From contig NC_015387.1 of assembly GCF_000195335.1 (NCBI RefSeq), forward strand, positions 2,056,001 to 2,120,000: a stretch of 64,000 nt of DNA, written 5' to 3'. The position numbers and the translations under genes are program-made. Under the pieces are notes generated by a model. The model saw only the letters and a list, made by a program, of their open reading frames with translations. It did no database searches and had not been told where the DNA came from. This document shows positions 18,252 to 27,113 of this stretch, piece after piece. Source of the DNA: Marinithermus hydrothermalis DSM 14884 (GTDB lineage: Bacteria; Deinococcota; Deinococci; Deinococcales; Marinithermaceae). Each line of letters opens with the position of its first letter. Position 1 is the stretch's first letter.

Positions 18252-18971
18252 TCATTCGGCACGCTCCCCCACCCCGGCGGCCTCCGCCTGGGGGGAGAAC
18301 GTGTCCTCAAACACGTACCGGTCCCCCCGCATGAAGTACTCCACCCACGTCACGGGCGTCTCGAAGGTGAAGGTCACCCGCTCCATGCGGAAGGCCGGGA
18401 AGCCCGAGGGCAACCCGAACCAACGCGCGAGCTCCCCCACGAGCTCGCTGGCCTCGAGCCGCTGCCAGACCCGCGTGAGGGGCAGCCCCAGCTTCTGCAC
18501 GAGCAGCTCGTGCAGCGACTCGGCCTCGAGGTCCTCCTCGAGGACCGCGGCGCACAGGTCGCGGCGGAGGTAGCGCGTCTCGAAGAGGACGGGCGTGCCG
18601 TCCAGGTACCGCATCCGGCGAACGCACACCGCCTCGCGCGTGCCGAGCTTTTGGGCGACGGGCTCGGGGGCCTCGGCGAAGCCTGCCGAGACCAGGCGGG
18701 TGGCGGGGCGGGCGCCTTGGGCCGCGGCGTACGCGTAGAAGGGCCGCACCCGGAAGAACCCCTGGCTGAACCGCCGCTCGGCGAGGAAGGTGCCCTTGCC
18801 CGGGACGCGCAGGGCGTACCCTTCGCGCACGAGCTCCTCGAGGGCCCGGCGGGCGGTCATGCGGCTCACGCCGTACTGGCGGGCGAGCGCGGGCTCCGAG
18901 GGCAGCGCGTGCGTGTACCGGCCCGCGCGAATGGCTTGTAAGAGCTGGTCCTTGATCCGCTTGTACTTCAA
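18252..18971 (-). CDS. hutC: HutC-subfamily GntR transcriptional regulator
   Basis: A 239-residue repressor-type protein. An N-terminal GntR winged helix (ALPSEPALARQYGVSRMTAR, RALEELVREGYALRVPGKGT) is followed by a UTRA ligand-binding domain (RYLDGTPVLFETRYLRRDLC). UTRA-GntR proteins of the HutC group usually respond to urocanate. The TTG at 18971 gives the family-like N terminus LKYKRIKDQLLQAIRAG; a GTG at 18983 is an alternative. The operator lies right before it, so it should repress itself, the importer and, through the second operator, hutUI. The symbol rests on context. Confidence 0.8.
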   Translation of the reverse strand: MKYKRIKDQLLQAIRAGRYTHALPSEPALARQYGVSRMTARRALEELVREGYALRVPGKGTFLAERRFSQGFFRVRPFYAYAAAQGARPATRLVSAGFAEAPEPVAQKLGTREAVCVRRMRYLDGTPVLFETRYLRRDLCAAVLEEDLEAESLHELLVQKLGLPLTRVWQRLEASELVGELARWFGLPSGFPAFRMERVTFTFETPVTWVEYFMRGDRYVFEDTFSPQAEAAGVGERAE

Positions 18972-18984
18972 CGCCGCCCCCACT

Positions 18985-18994
18985 TGTCTATACA
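18985..18994. promoter_or_regulatory. HutC/GntR operator before the regulator gene
   Basis: TGTCTATACA is the reverse complement of the operator upstream of hutU (13976-13985). Read on the - strand, TATAGA within it would serve as the -10 box of the gntR-liv operon, directly before the start codon, so bound repressor would occlude the promoter. Confidence 0.75.
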
Positions 18995-19084
18995 GGTTTC
19001 CCCCATTCTGGCCGCGCCGCCGCCCGCGTGTCAAGCACCCCCACAGGCATGGGTAGGGACGCGCCCCCGCGCTCGAGGTGGGGT

Positions 19085-19097
19085 GTGCAATATGCAC
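19085..19097. promoter_or_regulatory. Inverted repeat upstream of the cas operon
   Basis: GTGCA-ATA-TGCAC is a perfect dyad whose centre (19091) lies about 41 bases before the predicted leaderless start of cas6. That is where a class II activator such as CRP binds. Cas genes in Thermus thermophilus are reported to be CRP-controlled; the match to a CRP site here is only partial, so this is a candidate. Confidence 0.4.
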
Positions 19098-19119
19098 CTG
19101 CCTCAAGCTCCTCCATTTG

Positions 19120-19125
19120 TAGGAT
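19120..19125 (+). promoter_or_regulatory. -10 box (TAGGAT) of the cas operon
   Basis: TAGGAT ends six bases before the GTG of cas6, the same leaderless geometry as elsewhere in the window. No clear -35 is seen, which fits an activator-dependent promoter. Confidence 0.55.
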
Positions 19126-19131
19126 GAAACC

Positions 19132-19857
19132 GTGGTGCATCAAGTCACCGTGTGGCTGAGGCCTTCGGAGCCCGTCCTCCTGCCGTTCACCTACCGGGAG
19201 GAGCTGCAAGGCCTGGTCTACCGCCGCCTCCCCGAGAAGCTCAGCCGCTGGCTGCACGACGAGGGTCTCCCCACCCAACGGGGACGGTTCAAGCCGTTCG
19301 TCTTCTCCCGCCTCACCGGAAAGCTGCGCCCCCAGCCAGCGTTCAAAGCCCTCCTCGCGACCGGCCCCGTCGCGTTCCACCTGGCCTCGCCGCTGCCCGA
19401 GGTGGCCCAGGGGTTCGCTCAGGGGCTGCTCACCCAACCCAGGGTGCGGCTCCACAAGGCCCGCTTCACCCTGGAGGAACTCACCCTATCCGAGGTGCCC
19501 CTCCCCCAAACCCCCGCCCTCCTCGAGGCCCGCGCCCCCATCACGGTGTACCGCAAGGAGAACGGGCAGCGCAGGTACTACACCCCCTTCGAGCCCGAGT
19601 TCGCCGCGCTCGTCCTGGAAAACCTGCGCGCCAAAGCCCAGGCCCTAAACCGCGAAACGTCGGGCACGCTGCACCTCGAGCCCGTGGGGGTGACCCCCCG
19701 CCACAAGAAGATCGAGCGGTTCCGGCGGATGATCATCGAGGGATGGATGGGCCGGTACCGGCTCACGGCCCCGCCCGAGATCCTCTGGGTCGCGCTCACC
19801 GCGGGGCTCGGCGCGCTGGGCAGCCAAGGCTTCGGGTACGTGGAGGTGGTCTCGTGA
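19132..19857 (+). CDS. cas6: CRISPR endoribonuclease Cas6
   Basis: A 241-residue RAMP protein that cuts pre-crRNA within the repeat. The C-terminal glycine-rich loop LTAGLGALGSQGFGYVEVV is the Cas6 hallmark, and PITVYRKENGQRRYYTPF is a typical mid-protein beta region. It opens the operon from a GTG start; its stop overlaps the GTG of cas8b. Given the repeat, cutting should leave a 5' handle ending TTTGAAAC. The catalytic His is not assignable by eye, though His residues lie near the N terminus. Confidence 0.9.
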   Translation: MVHQVTVWLRPSEPVLLPFTYREELQGLVYRRLPEKLSRWLHDEGLPTQRGRFKPFVFSRLTGKLRPQPAFKALLATGPVAFHLASPLPEVAQGFAQGLLTQPRVRLHKARFTLEELTLSEVPLPQTPALLEARAPITVYRKENGQRRYYTPFEPEFAALVLENLRAKAQALNRETSGTLHLEPVGVTPRHKKIERFRRMIIEGWMGRYRLTAPPEILWVALTAGLGALGSQGFGYVEVVS

Positions 19858-21746
19858 TTCGGGAACTCACGCGTTTAGGCGAAGCAGTGCTCGCCAACGA
19901 CGAGGCTGGGGTGCTCGAGGCGCTCATCGAGGACATTGGAAACCTGAAACCCAAGCGGGGAAACGCCCCGCACCTGGTGGTCCTCAACCTAAGCTCGGAA
20001 GGCCGCCTGGAGTGGCGCACGGAGGTGCTGGACCCCCCGCGGGCCGAAGCGTACCTGTGGCTGGGTAACCCCCGCGCGAACGCCCCCAAGGTGCGCGTGA
20101 CCACCTCCAATCTGGCGTACCTCCTGGGCCAGACCTTCTACGCCCTCACCGAGGACGCGGACACGCCCCCCGAGCTCCGCGCGTACCTGGAGCGCGTCTT
20201 CCCCAAGCTGTTCTGGCACGACCCCGAGGCTCGAGGCGGGAAGCGCAAGTACGCCTACCTGCTGGACGCCCAGAAGCTCGGGTTGGACGTGGATTGGCCC
20301 GCGCTCCGCGACCTTCCCCCCAAACAACGCCCCGCGCAGCTCGCGAAAGCCCTCACCGCCCTTTTCGACCTGCCTAAACAAGGGGTGCTCTACACCCTCG
20401 CCATCGACGGCACTCCCCTGGCTCAGCTGCCCGCGTACCGCGCGTACATGCTGCGCAAACTCGTCGGGGAGCTCTTCGAGGACGCCAAAGACGGGGTGTG
20501 CCACGCCTGCGGCGCGCGTACCGCGGTCAATGCTAAATTCACGCACTTCAAGATCAAGCTCTTCATCAACGACAAACTCAGCTTCGCCTACGGCCTCGAC
20601 GCGGAGAACTGGACGAAGAACCACGCCCTGTGCCAACGGTGCTACACGCGCGCCCTGAGCGGCGAACGCTACCTGGAGCGCCACCTCTCCACCCGCGTGC
20701 TGGGGACGGAAACCCTGATCGTGCCGCACCTAGACCCCACGCCCCTCTCCCAAGAAACGCTCGACGCCCTCAGCGCGCTGCTGCGGGAGACCACCTCGAG
20801 CCTGGAACGGCTCGAGAGCGTACCCGAGCTCCTGGATCGTCTCGAGCCCCACACCCGCCTCCCCCAGCTCACCCTCCTCTTCATCCGGCGCGCCCAGTCC
20901 GCGGTGAAGCTCATCGAGGCTGTGCCTGAGGTCGAACCCTCCCGCATCGAAGCGGTCCTGCGAGCCATCGGCGAGGCCAACCGGCACGCGAACACCCTCT
21001 TCGGCGCGCCGCGCACCGGAGCGTGGCTGCCCGGCCTCGCGGCGCTCCTCGACGTGCTGCCCCTCAAGCACGAGCAGGGCGCTCCGCACGCCGCGCCTGC
21101 CCTGCGCGTGCTCCGCCAGATCCTCCTGGGGGAACCCCTGTCCCGCCCACGACTCCTGCGGGAGTTCCTCCAGGTTCTCCGGTACATCCACCGGAACAAC
21201 CCCGGGATCTACGCCACCCGATCCTGCCGCGCGCCAGGCGGCTACTGCCCCGAGATCGAGGACGCAATCCCCAGGATGACGGCTTTCCTGCACTTCCTGG
21301 AAGCCCTCGAGATGCTGGAGGTGAACCCGATGGAGCTCGACACCAAACTACCCGGCTACACGGAACCCATCCAAACACTCGGGCTGGACGCCCCCCGCAC
21401 GGCCCTCTTCCTCCTGGGCGTGCTGCTTGCCCGCGTCGCCAGCGAGCAGTACAAGCGGGGCAAGAGCAAACCGGTCCTGGAAAAGGTCGGGTACCAGGGG
21501 ATGCCCCTGGAAAAAGTGCGGCGCTTCGCCCTTGAGCTCTTCGAGAAGCTCACGGAGTACCGCCGGCTCGACGCTTCCAGCGAGGTGGTCTTCGCCACCG
21601 CCACCGAACTCCTCGCGCAACCCCGCCCCTGGCCCCTCTCGGACGAGGAAAACGCCTTTTACATCCTGCTGGGTTACGGCTTCGAGACCCGCCGCATCCT
21701 GAACGCGGGCAGGAAGGAGAAGGAGGACGACCATGAAGCTGCTTGA
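19854..21746 (+). CDS. cas8b: Type I-B Cascade large subunit Cas8b
   Basis: A 630-residue protein of the Csh1/TM1802 type, the large subunit that recognises the PAM. It starts at the GTG overlapping the cas6 stop, reading VIRELTRLGEAVLANDEAGV. A zinc-finger-like pair, CHACGARTAVNAKF and ALCQRCYTRALSGERYLERH, lies near residues 215-270, as in this family. The frame stays open for 234 codons upstream, through cas6, but that stretch is an arginine/proline-rich shadow. It overlaps cas7 by 14 bases. Confidence 0.88.
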   Translation: MIRELTRLGEAVLANDEAGVLEALIEDIGNLKPKRGNAPHLVVLNLSSEGRLEWRTEVLDPPRAEAYLWLGNPRANAPKVRVTTSNLAYLLGQTFYALTEDADTPPELRAYLERVFPKLFWHDPEARGGKRKYAYLLDAQKLGLDVDWPALRDLPPKQRPAQLAKALTALFDLPKQGVLYTLAIDGTPLAQLPAYRAYMLRKLVGELFEDAKDGVCHACGARTAVNAKFTHFKIKLFINDKLSFAYGLDAENWTKNHALCQRCYTRALSGERYLERHLSTRVLGTETLIVPHLDPTPLSQETLDALSALLRETTSSLERLESVPELLDRLEPHTRLPQLTLLFIRRAQSAVKLIEAVPEVEPSRIEAVLRAIGEANRHANTLFGAPRTGAWLPGLAALLDVLPLKHEQGAPHAAPALRVLRQILLGEPLSRPRLLREFLQVLRYIHRNNPGIYATRSCRAPGGYCPEIEDAIPRMTAFLHFLEALEMLEVNPMELDTKLPGYTEPIQTLGLDAPRTALFLLGVLLARVASEQYKRGKSKPVLEKVGYQGMPLEKVRRFALELFEKLTEYRRLDASSEVVFATATELLAQPRPWPLSDEENAFYILLGYGFETRRILNAGRKEKEDDHEAA

Positions 21747-22656
21747 CGGCGAGATCCTGTTCCTCTACGACGCGAAGATGACGAACCCCAACGGCGACCC
21801 GGACGAGGAGAACAAACCGCGCATGGACTACGCCACCTCGCGAGCCCTGGTCTCCGACGTGCGCCTGAAGCGCTACCTCCGGGACTACTGGCTGAGCCAA
21901 GGCCGGGACGTCTGGGTGCGCACCCTGAACGAACGCACCGTCAGCGCCGACCAGCGGCTCAGAGACCTCCAAGAAACCCACCAGCGTGAAGCCAAGGACC
22001 GCGAGTTCGTGCCGTGGCTGCTCGACCGCCTGATCGACGTGCGCCTCTTCGGGGCCACCATGCCGATCAAAGCCCGGGAGAACGAAAGCCGGGGGAGCGG
22101 CCTCACCTTCACGGGACCGGTGCAGTTCACGTGGGGGTACTCCCTCCACCCCGTGGAGATCATGGACTCCTCCACCATCTCCTCGACCTTCGCCGGACGA
22201 GAAAACGAGCACGGCACCTTCGGCAAGGACTGGCGGATCTACTACGGGCTCATCGCCTTCATGGGACGGGTCTCAACCCGCCGCGGCCAAACCACCCACT
22301 TACAGGAAACCGACCTGGACGCCCTCGAGGAAGCCCTCCTCAAAGCCATCCCCGCCGAAGCAGTAACGCGCAGCAAGTTCGGCCAGACGCCCCGCCTCTA
22401 CCTCCACGTCCGCTACCGCGAAGGCGCGTACCCCTTCCCGCCCGTGGGGGACCTCCGCGACCAGGTGCGCTTCCTCCCGAGCGAAGGCCTCGAGCCCCGC
22501 AAGGTACGCGCGGTAGGGGATTACCGTCTGGACCTCACCCCCCTGACCGAAGCGTTACGGCCGCACGCGTCCCGGATCGAAGAGGTCCGGCTCTGGGTGC
22601 ACCCCGAACTCCGCGTGCAGGGCCTCGAGGGCCTGCCCCACCTGCACACGCTCTAG
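21733..22656 (+). CDS. cas7: Type I-B Cascade backbone protein Cas7
   Basis: A 307-residue RAMP protein of the Csh2 family that forms the crRNA-binding backbone. The family N terminus LLDGEILFLYDAKMTNPNGD is present, followed by RMDYATSRALVSDVRLKRYL and FTGPVQFTWGYSLHPVEIMD. The ATG has GGAAGGAGAAGGAGG upstream, inside the end of cas8b, which suits its high required copy number. The frame is intact. Confidence 0.92.
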   Translation: MKLLDGEILFLYDAKMTNPNGDPDEENKPRMDYATSRALVSDVRLKRYLRDYWLSQGRDVWVRTLNERTVSADQRLRDLQETHQREAKDREFVPWLLDRLIDVRLFGATMPIKARENESRGSGLTFTGPVQFTWGYSLHPVEIMDSSTISSTFAGRENEHGTFGKDWRIYYGLIAFMGRVSTRRGQTTHLQETDLDALEEALLKAIPAEAVTRSKFGQTPRLYLHVRYREGAYPFPPVGDLRDQVRFLPSEGLEPRKVRAVGDYRLDLTPLTEALRPHASRIEEVRLWVHPELRVQGLEGLPHLHTL

Positions 22657-22665
22657 GAGGCGCCC

Positions 22666-23356
22666 ATGCGGGCGTTGCGCTTCGTGGTGGCGGGAAAACT
22701 CGCGCACTTCCGCCGCTTCTACACCAACTCCTCCTCCCTCACCTACCCCATCCCCCCGCCCCCCACGCTCCGGGGGCTCCTGGGCGCCGCGGCGGGGCTC
22801 GGCCCCGAGTACGCCGAGCGCTTCGCCGAGATGCGCTTCGCTGTGCGCCCCGCCGCCCCCTGGCGGTTCCTCATCCAGACCCTGAACCACCTCAAGGTCA
22901 AGCAAGGGGAAAACCACGCCGCCGGCGGGGAGCACACCCAGGTCCCCGTGCAGTTCCTGGTCCCGCAGGACCCCGCGGGACGGCTGCGCTACGAGGTGCT
23001 CGGCGGTAGGCGCCGGCGCGGAAACCCTGCTCGACGCCCTCCACGCCCCCCAATACCCCCTCGCGCTCGGGCCCGCCTTCGCCCTCGCCTTCATCGAGGA
23101 AGCCGAACTCGTGGACGGCCAACTCGAGCCCGGCCTACACGGTCCGCTCTGGGGCGCGTTCATGATCGAGGCGCTCGAGGAACTCCGCGGCCCAGGCCGG
23201 ATCCTGCACGACCGTTATCCCCTGCGCCTAGCCCCGGACCGCACCCTCGTGCTGGCGAAGGACCTGGGCCTCGAGGCGGAAGGCCGCCCCGTGGAGATGC
23301 GCTACAACGGCCCGGTCTTCGTGAGCGGAGAGCGGGCCTTCGCCCTCGTGGGGTGA
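22666..23356 (+). pseudogene. cas5: cas5 (type I-B), split by a one-base frameshift
   Basis: The Cas5 coding region is in two frames. From 22666 the first frame reads MRALRFVVAGKLAHFRRFYT through HTQVPVQFLVPQDPAGRLRY. The second frame carries AGAETLLDALHAPQYPLALG through MRYNGPVFVSGERAFALVG to the stop at 23354-23356. The switch lies between about 22999 and 23012. The whole region is 691 bases, one more than 230 codons, so a single extra base (for example in CGGCGGTAGGCGCC) explains it. Cas5 caps the crRNA 5' handle and is essential in Cascade. It may be a real mutation, a sequencing error or recoding; both halves look otherwise conserved. Confidence 0.85.
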
Positions 23357-23359
23357 GGC

Positions 23360-25636
23360 ATGCTCGAGGCCCGGCCCGGCGAACCCCTCTTGGAGCACCT
23401 GGTGCGGGTGGCCGAGCTCGCGGAGCGCTGGGCGCCCCCCCAGCTCAAGGCGGAAGCCCGGATCGCCGGGCGGGTGCACGACCTCTTCAAGGCCACCCCG
23501 TGGTTCCAGCGGTACCTGCACGCCCCCCCAAAGGAACAAGCCCAACTCAAGGCCCAGTACGGGGAACGGCTCCACCACGCCTGGGCCGGCGCGGTCTTCG
23601 GAGCGTTCGTGAGCGCGCAGCGCGGGCACGACGCCCTCGCGGTCTTCCTCGCGGTGGCGTGCCACCACGGGCACCTCAAAACCCCCACCGCCCTCCTCCC
23701 CAACAAACGCGACCTCCTCACCGGCCGCTTCACCCGCCTGGACGCCCTCGAGGCCCAGATCCAAGCGGTATTGGGGTGGGAAGAAGGCGCAAAGCTCCTG
23801 GAAGCGCTCGACCTAAAAGCGGCCTTCCTCGAGTTCGCCCGCACCGACAAGCCGCGCTTCCTCAACGACCTCCGGCAGCGCTTCGCGGTCACGCGCGGAC
23901 GGTACTGGGCAGTCACCTGGTTGTTCTCCGCCCTGATCGACGCGGACAAGCACCTAGCCGCCGGAACCCCCTCCCCCGAGCGCGTCCCGCTCCCCGAGCG
24001 CGTACCGGAACCCTTCCTGAACGAGGTCAAGCGAGGCGCCCCGATCGACCCCCTACGGGAACGGCTTTACCGCGCGGTCCAGCAACGCATCCGGGAAGCG
24101 CCCCTAGACCACCTCTTCCCCGCCGCCCTCACCCTCACCGCCCCAACCGGCGCGGGCAAGACGCTCACCCTCCTCAACGCCGCGCTCGAGCTCCGCACCC
24201 GGGTACAAGCAGAACGCGGGCACACGCCCCGCATCGTGTACGCCCTGCCCTACATCAACCTCATCGAACAAAACCACGCCGTCTTCGAGGCGGCCATGCG
24301 GCATGCGGGCATCCCCGCGGAACACGCCCTGCTCGCCCACCACCACCTGAGCGAAGCCCGGGATGAGGACGACCTCACCGAAACCGAGCACCGCCTCCTC
24401 CTCACCGAGTCCTGGGAGGCCGAACTCATCGTCACCACCTTCGTGCAGGTCATCGAGACGCTCTACGGGACGCATAACCGCACCCTCAAAAAACTCCACC
24501 GCCTCCTCAACCACACCATCCTCATCCTGGACGAAGTGCAAGCCCTGCCCGCCGAGCACTGGCCGCTCCTACGCCGCCTCCTCACGGAGTTCGTCAAGCA
24601 CGGAAACACCGTCATCCTCGCGACCGCCACCCAACCCGCCCTGCTCCAGGACGCCCTGGAGCTCGCGCCCCACCTCCCGGACTGGCCCACCCGCGTGCAC
24701 ATCCGCCGCGCCGAAACGCCCCCCACCACCCCCCCCAACCGCTCCCGCCTCATCGTGGCGAACACCGTCGCCCGCTCCCTCGAGCTTTACGCCCAACAAA
24801 AAGCCCTCGGCGGAGAGGTGCACTACCTCTCCACGAACCTCACCCCCCACGACCGCGCCCAACGCATCGCGCTCCTCAAGCAAAAACTCCCCCACACCCC
24901 CCTCACCCTCGTCGCCACCCCCATCGTGGAGGCCGGCCTCGACCTGGACTTCAGGGAAGGCTGGCGTGAACTCGGCCCGGTCGACGCCGTCATCCAAGTC
25001 GCGGGGCGCATCAACCGCTCCGGCAACCGTCCCCCCGAACCCCTCTACCTCCTCCCCGAAACCAACATGGCGCGCGTCTACGGACGGGTCCTCGCCGAAC
25101 TCGCCCGAAGCTTCTTCAACACCTTCACCGAAGGCAGCGACCACGCGCTCACCGCACACCTCCCCCCGTACTTCGCGGCCCTCGAGGCCCGCCTGGCCTC
25201 CGCGCAAGCCACGGGGTTCATCGAGGCCATGACCCACCACCGCTTCTGCCGCAGCGGCTACCCCCGGCGCTGCCGGGACGGGTGCGGCCCCACAAACCCC
25301 GAAGGGTGCGACGTCTGCTGCTTCTCCCTCATCCAAGAGGAGATGATCCGCATCCCGATCTTCATCGAGCAAAACGACGAAGCGAGCGAAGCCCTCGCCG
25401 AGCTCGAGGCCGCCCTCAAGGAACCCGACCCCACCCGGAAACGCGCCCGGCTACGCCGGGTCCGCCCGAAACTCGCCCGCTACACCATCAACCCCATCGC
25501 GCGCATCGCGGCCAAGAACCTTCCCAGCCCGCTCTTCGGACGCGAGGACTACCGCCTGGTGCGCCGCGAGGAGCTCGAGGCCTACTACGACGAGGAAACC
25601 GGGTTCGTATGGGAGCTCAAGGACCAGTTCCTGTAA
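23360..25636 (+). CDS. cas3: CRISPR nuclease/helicase Cas3
   Basis: A 758-residue fusion of an HD nuclease and a superfamily 2 helicase, which degrades DNA recognised by Cascade. HD motifs are GRVHDLFK near residue 40, HHAWAGAVFG and VACHHGHLKT. Helicase motifs are Walker A APTGAGKT near residue 260, LILDEVQALPAEHW, ILATATQPALL, and IVEAGLDLDF with VAGRINRSGN. A six-cysteine cluster at residues 630, 638, 642, 650, 653 and 654 looks like a metal site. It begins four bases after cas5 and overlaps cas4 by 28 bases. Confidence 0.95.
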   Translation: MLEARPGEPLLEHLVRVAELAERWAPPQLKAEARIAGRVHDLFKATPWFQRYLHAPPKEQAQLKAQYGERLHHAWAGAVFGAFVSAQRGHDALAVFLAVACHHGHLKTPTALLPNKRDLLTGRFTRLDALEAQIQAVLGWEEGAKLLEALDLKAAFLEFARTDKPRFLNDLRQRFAVTRGRYWAVTWLFSALIDADKHLAAGTPSPERVPLPERVPEPFLNEVKRGAPIDPLRERLYRAVQQRIREAPLDHLFPAALTLTAPTGAGKTLTLLNAALELRTRVQAERGHTPRIVYALPYINLIEQNHAVFEAAMRHAGIPAEHALLAHHHLSEARDEDDLTETEHRLLLTESWEAELIVTTFVQVIETLYGTHNRTLKKLHRLLNHTILILDEVQALPAEHWPLLRRLLTEFVKHGNTVILATATQPALLQDALELAPHLPDWPTRVHIRRAETPPTTPPNRSRLIVANTVARSLELYAQQKALGGEVHYLSTNLTPHDRAQRIALLKQKLPHTPLTLVATPIVEAGLDLDFREGWRELGPVDAVIQVAGRINRSGNRPPEPLYLLPETNMARVYGRVLAELARSFFNTFTEGSDHALTAHLPPYFAALEARLASAQATGFIEAMTHHRFCRSGYPRRCRDGCGPTNPEGCDVCCFSLIQEEMIRIPIFIEQNDEASEALAELEAALKEPDPTRKRARLRRVRPKLARYTINPIARIAAKNLPSPLFGREDYRLVRREELEAYYDEETGFVWELKDQFL

Positions 25637-26127
25637 GCGGCACCCTGATCTGGTACTACGCCATCTGCCCCCGGGAAGCCTGGCTCATGGGGCACGCCAT
25701 CGAACCCTGGCAGGACCATGAACGGCTCGCCCTCGGCCGGCTCCTCCACGAGACCGCCTACCCCAAGGCACGCCGCGAGATCACCCTGCCCGGCATGCGG
25801 ATCGACCTCATCCGCCAGGAGGGAACCGCCCTCGTGATCGGCGAGGTCAAGCTCTCCCGGGGCGCGCACCACGCCCACCGGCTACAACTCGGGTACTACC
25901 TGATGCGCCTCGAGGCGGAAGGACTGCAAGCTAAGGGCGAGCTCCGCTACCCGCACGAGCGCCGCGTTCAGTCCCTCACGCTGGACGACACCCTCCGGCA
26001 AGACGTCCAAGCTGCTCTCGAAGGACTGCACCAACTCCTCACCCAACCCCAGCCGCCCGCGCTCGAGCGAAACCCCTACTGCGCTTCCTGCGCGTACTAC
26101 GGGTTTTGCTGGGTGGAGGAAGCATGA
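25609..26127 (+). CDS. cas4: CRISPR-associated exonuclease Cas4
   Basis: A 172-residue RecB-like nuclease with an iron-sulfur cluster that trims and orients prespacers. The first cluster cysteine is in LIWYYAICPREAWLM and the other three are in NPYCASCAYYGFCW near the C terminus. The nuclease core is MRIDLIRQEGTALVIGEVK, with catalytic Asp, Glu and Lys, then a QLGYYL motif. I start it at the ATG at 25609, inside the cas3 end; the longer frame from 25282 is a shadow. Its stop overlaps the cas1 start. Confidence 0.93.
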   Translation: MGAQGPVPVSGTLIWYYAICPREAWLMGHAIEPWQDHERLALGRLLHETAYPKARREITLPGMRIDLIRQEGTALVIGEVKLSRGAHHAHRLQLGYYLMRLEAEGLQAKGELRYPHERRVQSLTLDDTLRQDVQAALEGLHQLLTQPQPPALERNPYCASCAYYGFCWVEEA

Positions 26128-27110
26128 AACCCATCTACATCTTCAGTTCAGGACGCCTCACCCGCCGGCAACACACCCTCTTCCTCGAAACCGAGGAAGG
26201 CAAACGCCCCATCCCCATCCAGCAGGTCTCGGAGATCTACGCTTTCGGCGAGCTGGAGTTGAATAAGCGCCTGCTCGAGTTCCTCACGCAACACCGCGTC
26301 CCCATGCACTTCTTCAACCGCTACGGTTACTACGTCGGCACCTACTACCCGCGCGAGTTCTTGAGTTCCGGGCACCTCACCCTGAAACAAGCCGAGCACT
26401 ACCTTAACCCCCAGCTTCGGCTGGACCTGGCGCGCCGCTTCGTGCGCGGAGCGTTATGGAACCTCGTGCGGGTCCTGGCCTACTACGCGCGCCGCGACGC
26501 GGAGCTCGAGGCGCCCATCCGCACGATCGAGGACCTCCAGGAGGCCGTCATGGAAACCAACAGCATCCCTGAGCTCATGGCGCTCGAGGGGAACGCCCGC
26601 GAGGTTTACTACCACGCTTGGGAACACATTCTTCCGGACTCGTTCACCCTGACCACGCGGACGCGCCGCCCTCCCACCACGCCCGCCAACGCCCTGGTGA
26701 GCTTCCTGAACAGCCTGCTCTACACAGCCACCCTAGCGCAGATCTACCAAACGCACCTGGACCCCCGCATCGGGTACCTGCACGAAACCAATTACCGCCG
26801 GCACACCCTCAACCTGGACGTGGCGGAGGTCTTCAAACCCACTTACGTGGACCGTTTAATCTTTCGTCTCGTTAACCGTAAACAACTCTCCCAAAAGCAC
26901 TTCCTTAAGGAAGGAGGCGGGGTATTCCTTAATGACGCGGGACGCAAAACGGTACTTAAGGAGTGGGAAGACTTCCTGCAAAGCACGTACAAGCACCCCA
27001 AGCTGGGCCGCCATGTCTCGTGGCGCACCACGCTAAGGCTGGAGCTCTACAAGCTGGAGAAGCACCTGCTCGGCGACCGGCCCTACGAGCCTTTCAAGCA
27101 CAGGGGGTGA
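26124..27110 (+). CDS. cas1: CRISPR integrase Cas1
   Basis: A 328-residue integrase of the I-B type. Family motifs are MKPIYIFSSGRLTRRQHTLF, FNRYGYYVGTYYPRE, NALVSFLNSLLYTATLAQIY and the metal-binding IGYLHETNYRRHTLNLDVAE, with Glu, His and Asp ligands. The ATG at 26124 overlaps the cas4 stop; 26106 is in frame but gives an unusual N terminus. The last third is noticeably less GC-rich than the genes before it, with runs such as CTTCCTTAAGGAAGG. Confidence 0.96.
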   Translation: MKPIYIFSSGRLTRRQHTLFLETEEGKRPIPIQQVSEIYAFGELELNKRLLEFLTQHRVPMHFFNRYGYYVGTYYPREFLSSGHLTLKQAEHYLNPQLRLDLARRFVRGALWNLVRVLAYYARRDAELEAPIRTIEDLQEAVMETNSIPELMALEGNAREVYYHAWEHILPDSFTLTTRTRRPPTTPANALVSFLNSLLYTATLAQIYQTHLDPRIGYLHETNYRRHTLNLDVAEVFKPTYVDRLIFRLVNRKQLSQKHFLKEGGGVFLNDAGRKTVLKEWEDFLQSTYKHPKLGRHVSWRTTLRLELYKLEKHLLGDRPYEPFKHRG

Positions 27111-27113
27111 GTC

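Noticed and set aside
11061-18971. A complete hut pathway in the cluster
   Set aside because: No histidine ammonia-lyase or formiminoglutamase gene is present here; only hutU, hutI, regulator and importer can be supported.
19152-19853. 234-codon in-frame extension upstream of cas8b
   Set aside because: It is a proline/arginine-rich shadow of cas6. The GTG at 19854 overlaps the cas6 stop and begins the family-like N terminus.
23013-24366. Long continuation of the first cas5 frame, giving a 566-aa reading
   Set aside because: Beyond the frameshift it is a low-complexity shadow of cas5 and cas3; the true Cas5 C-terminal half is in the next frame.
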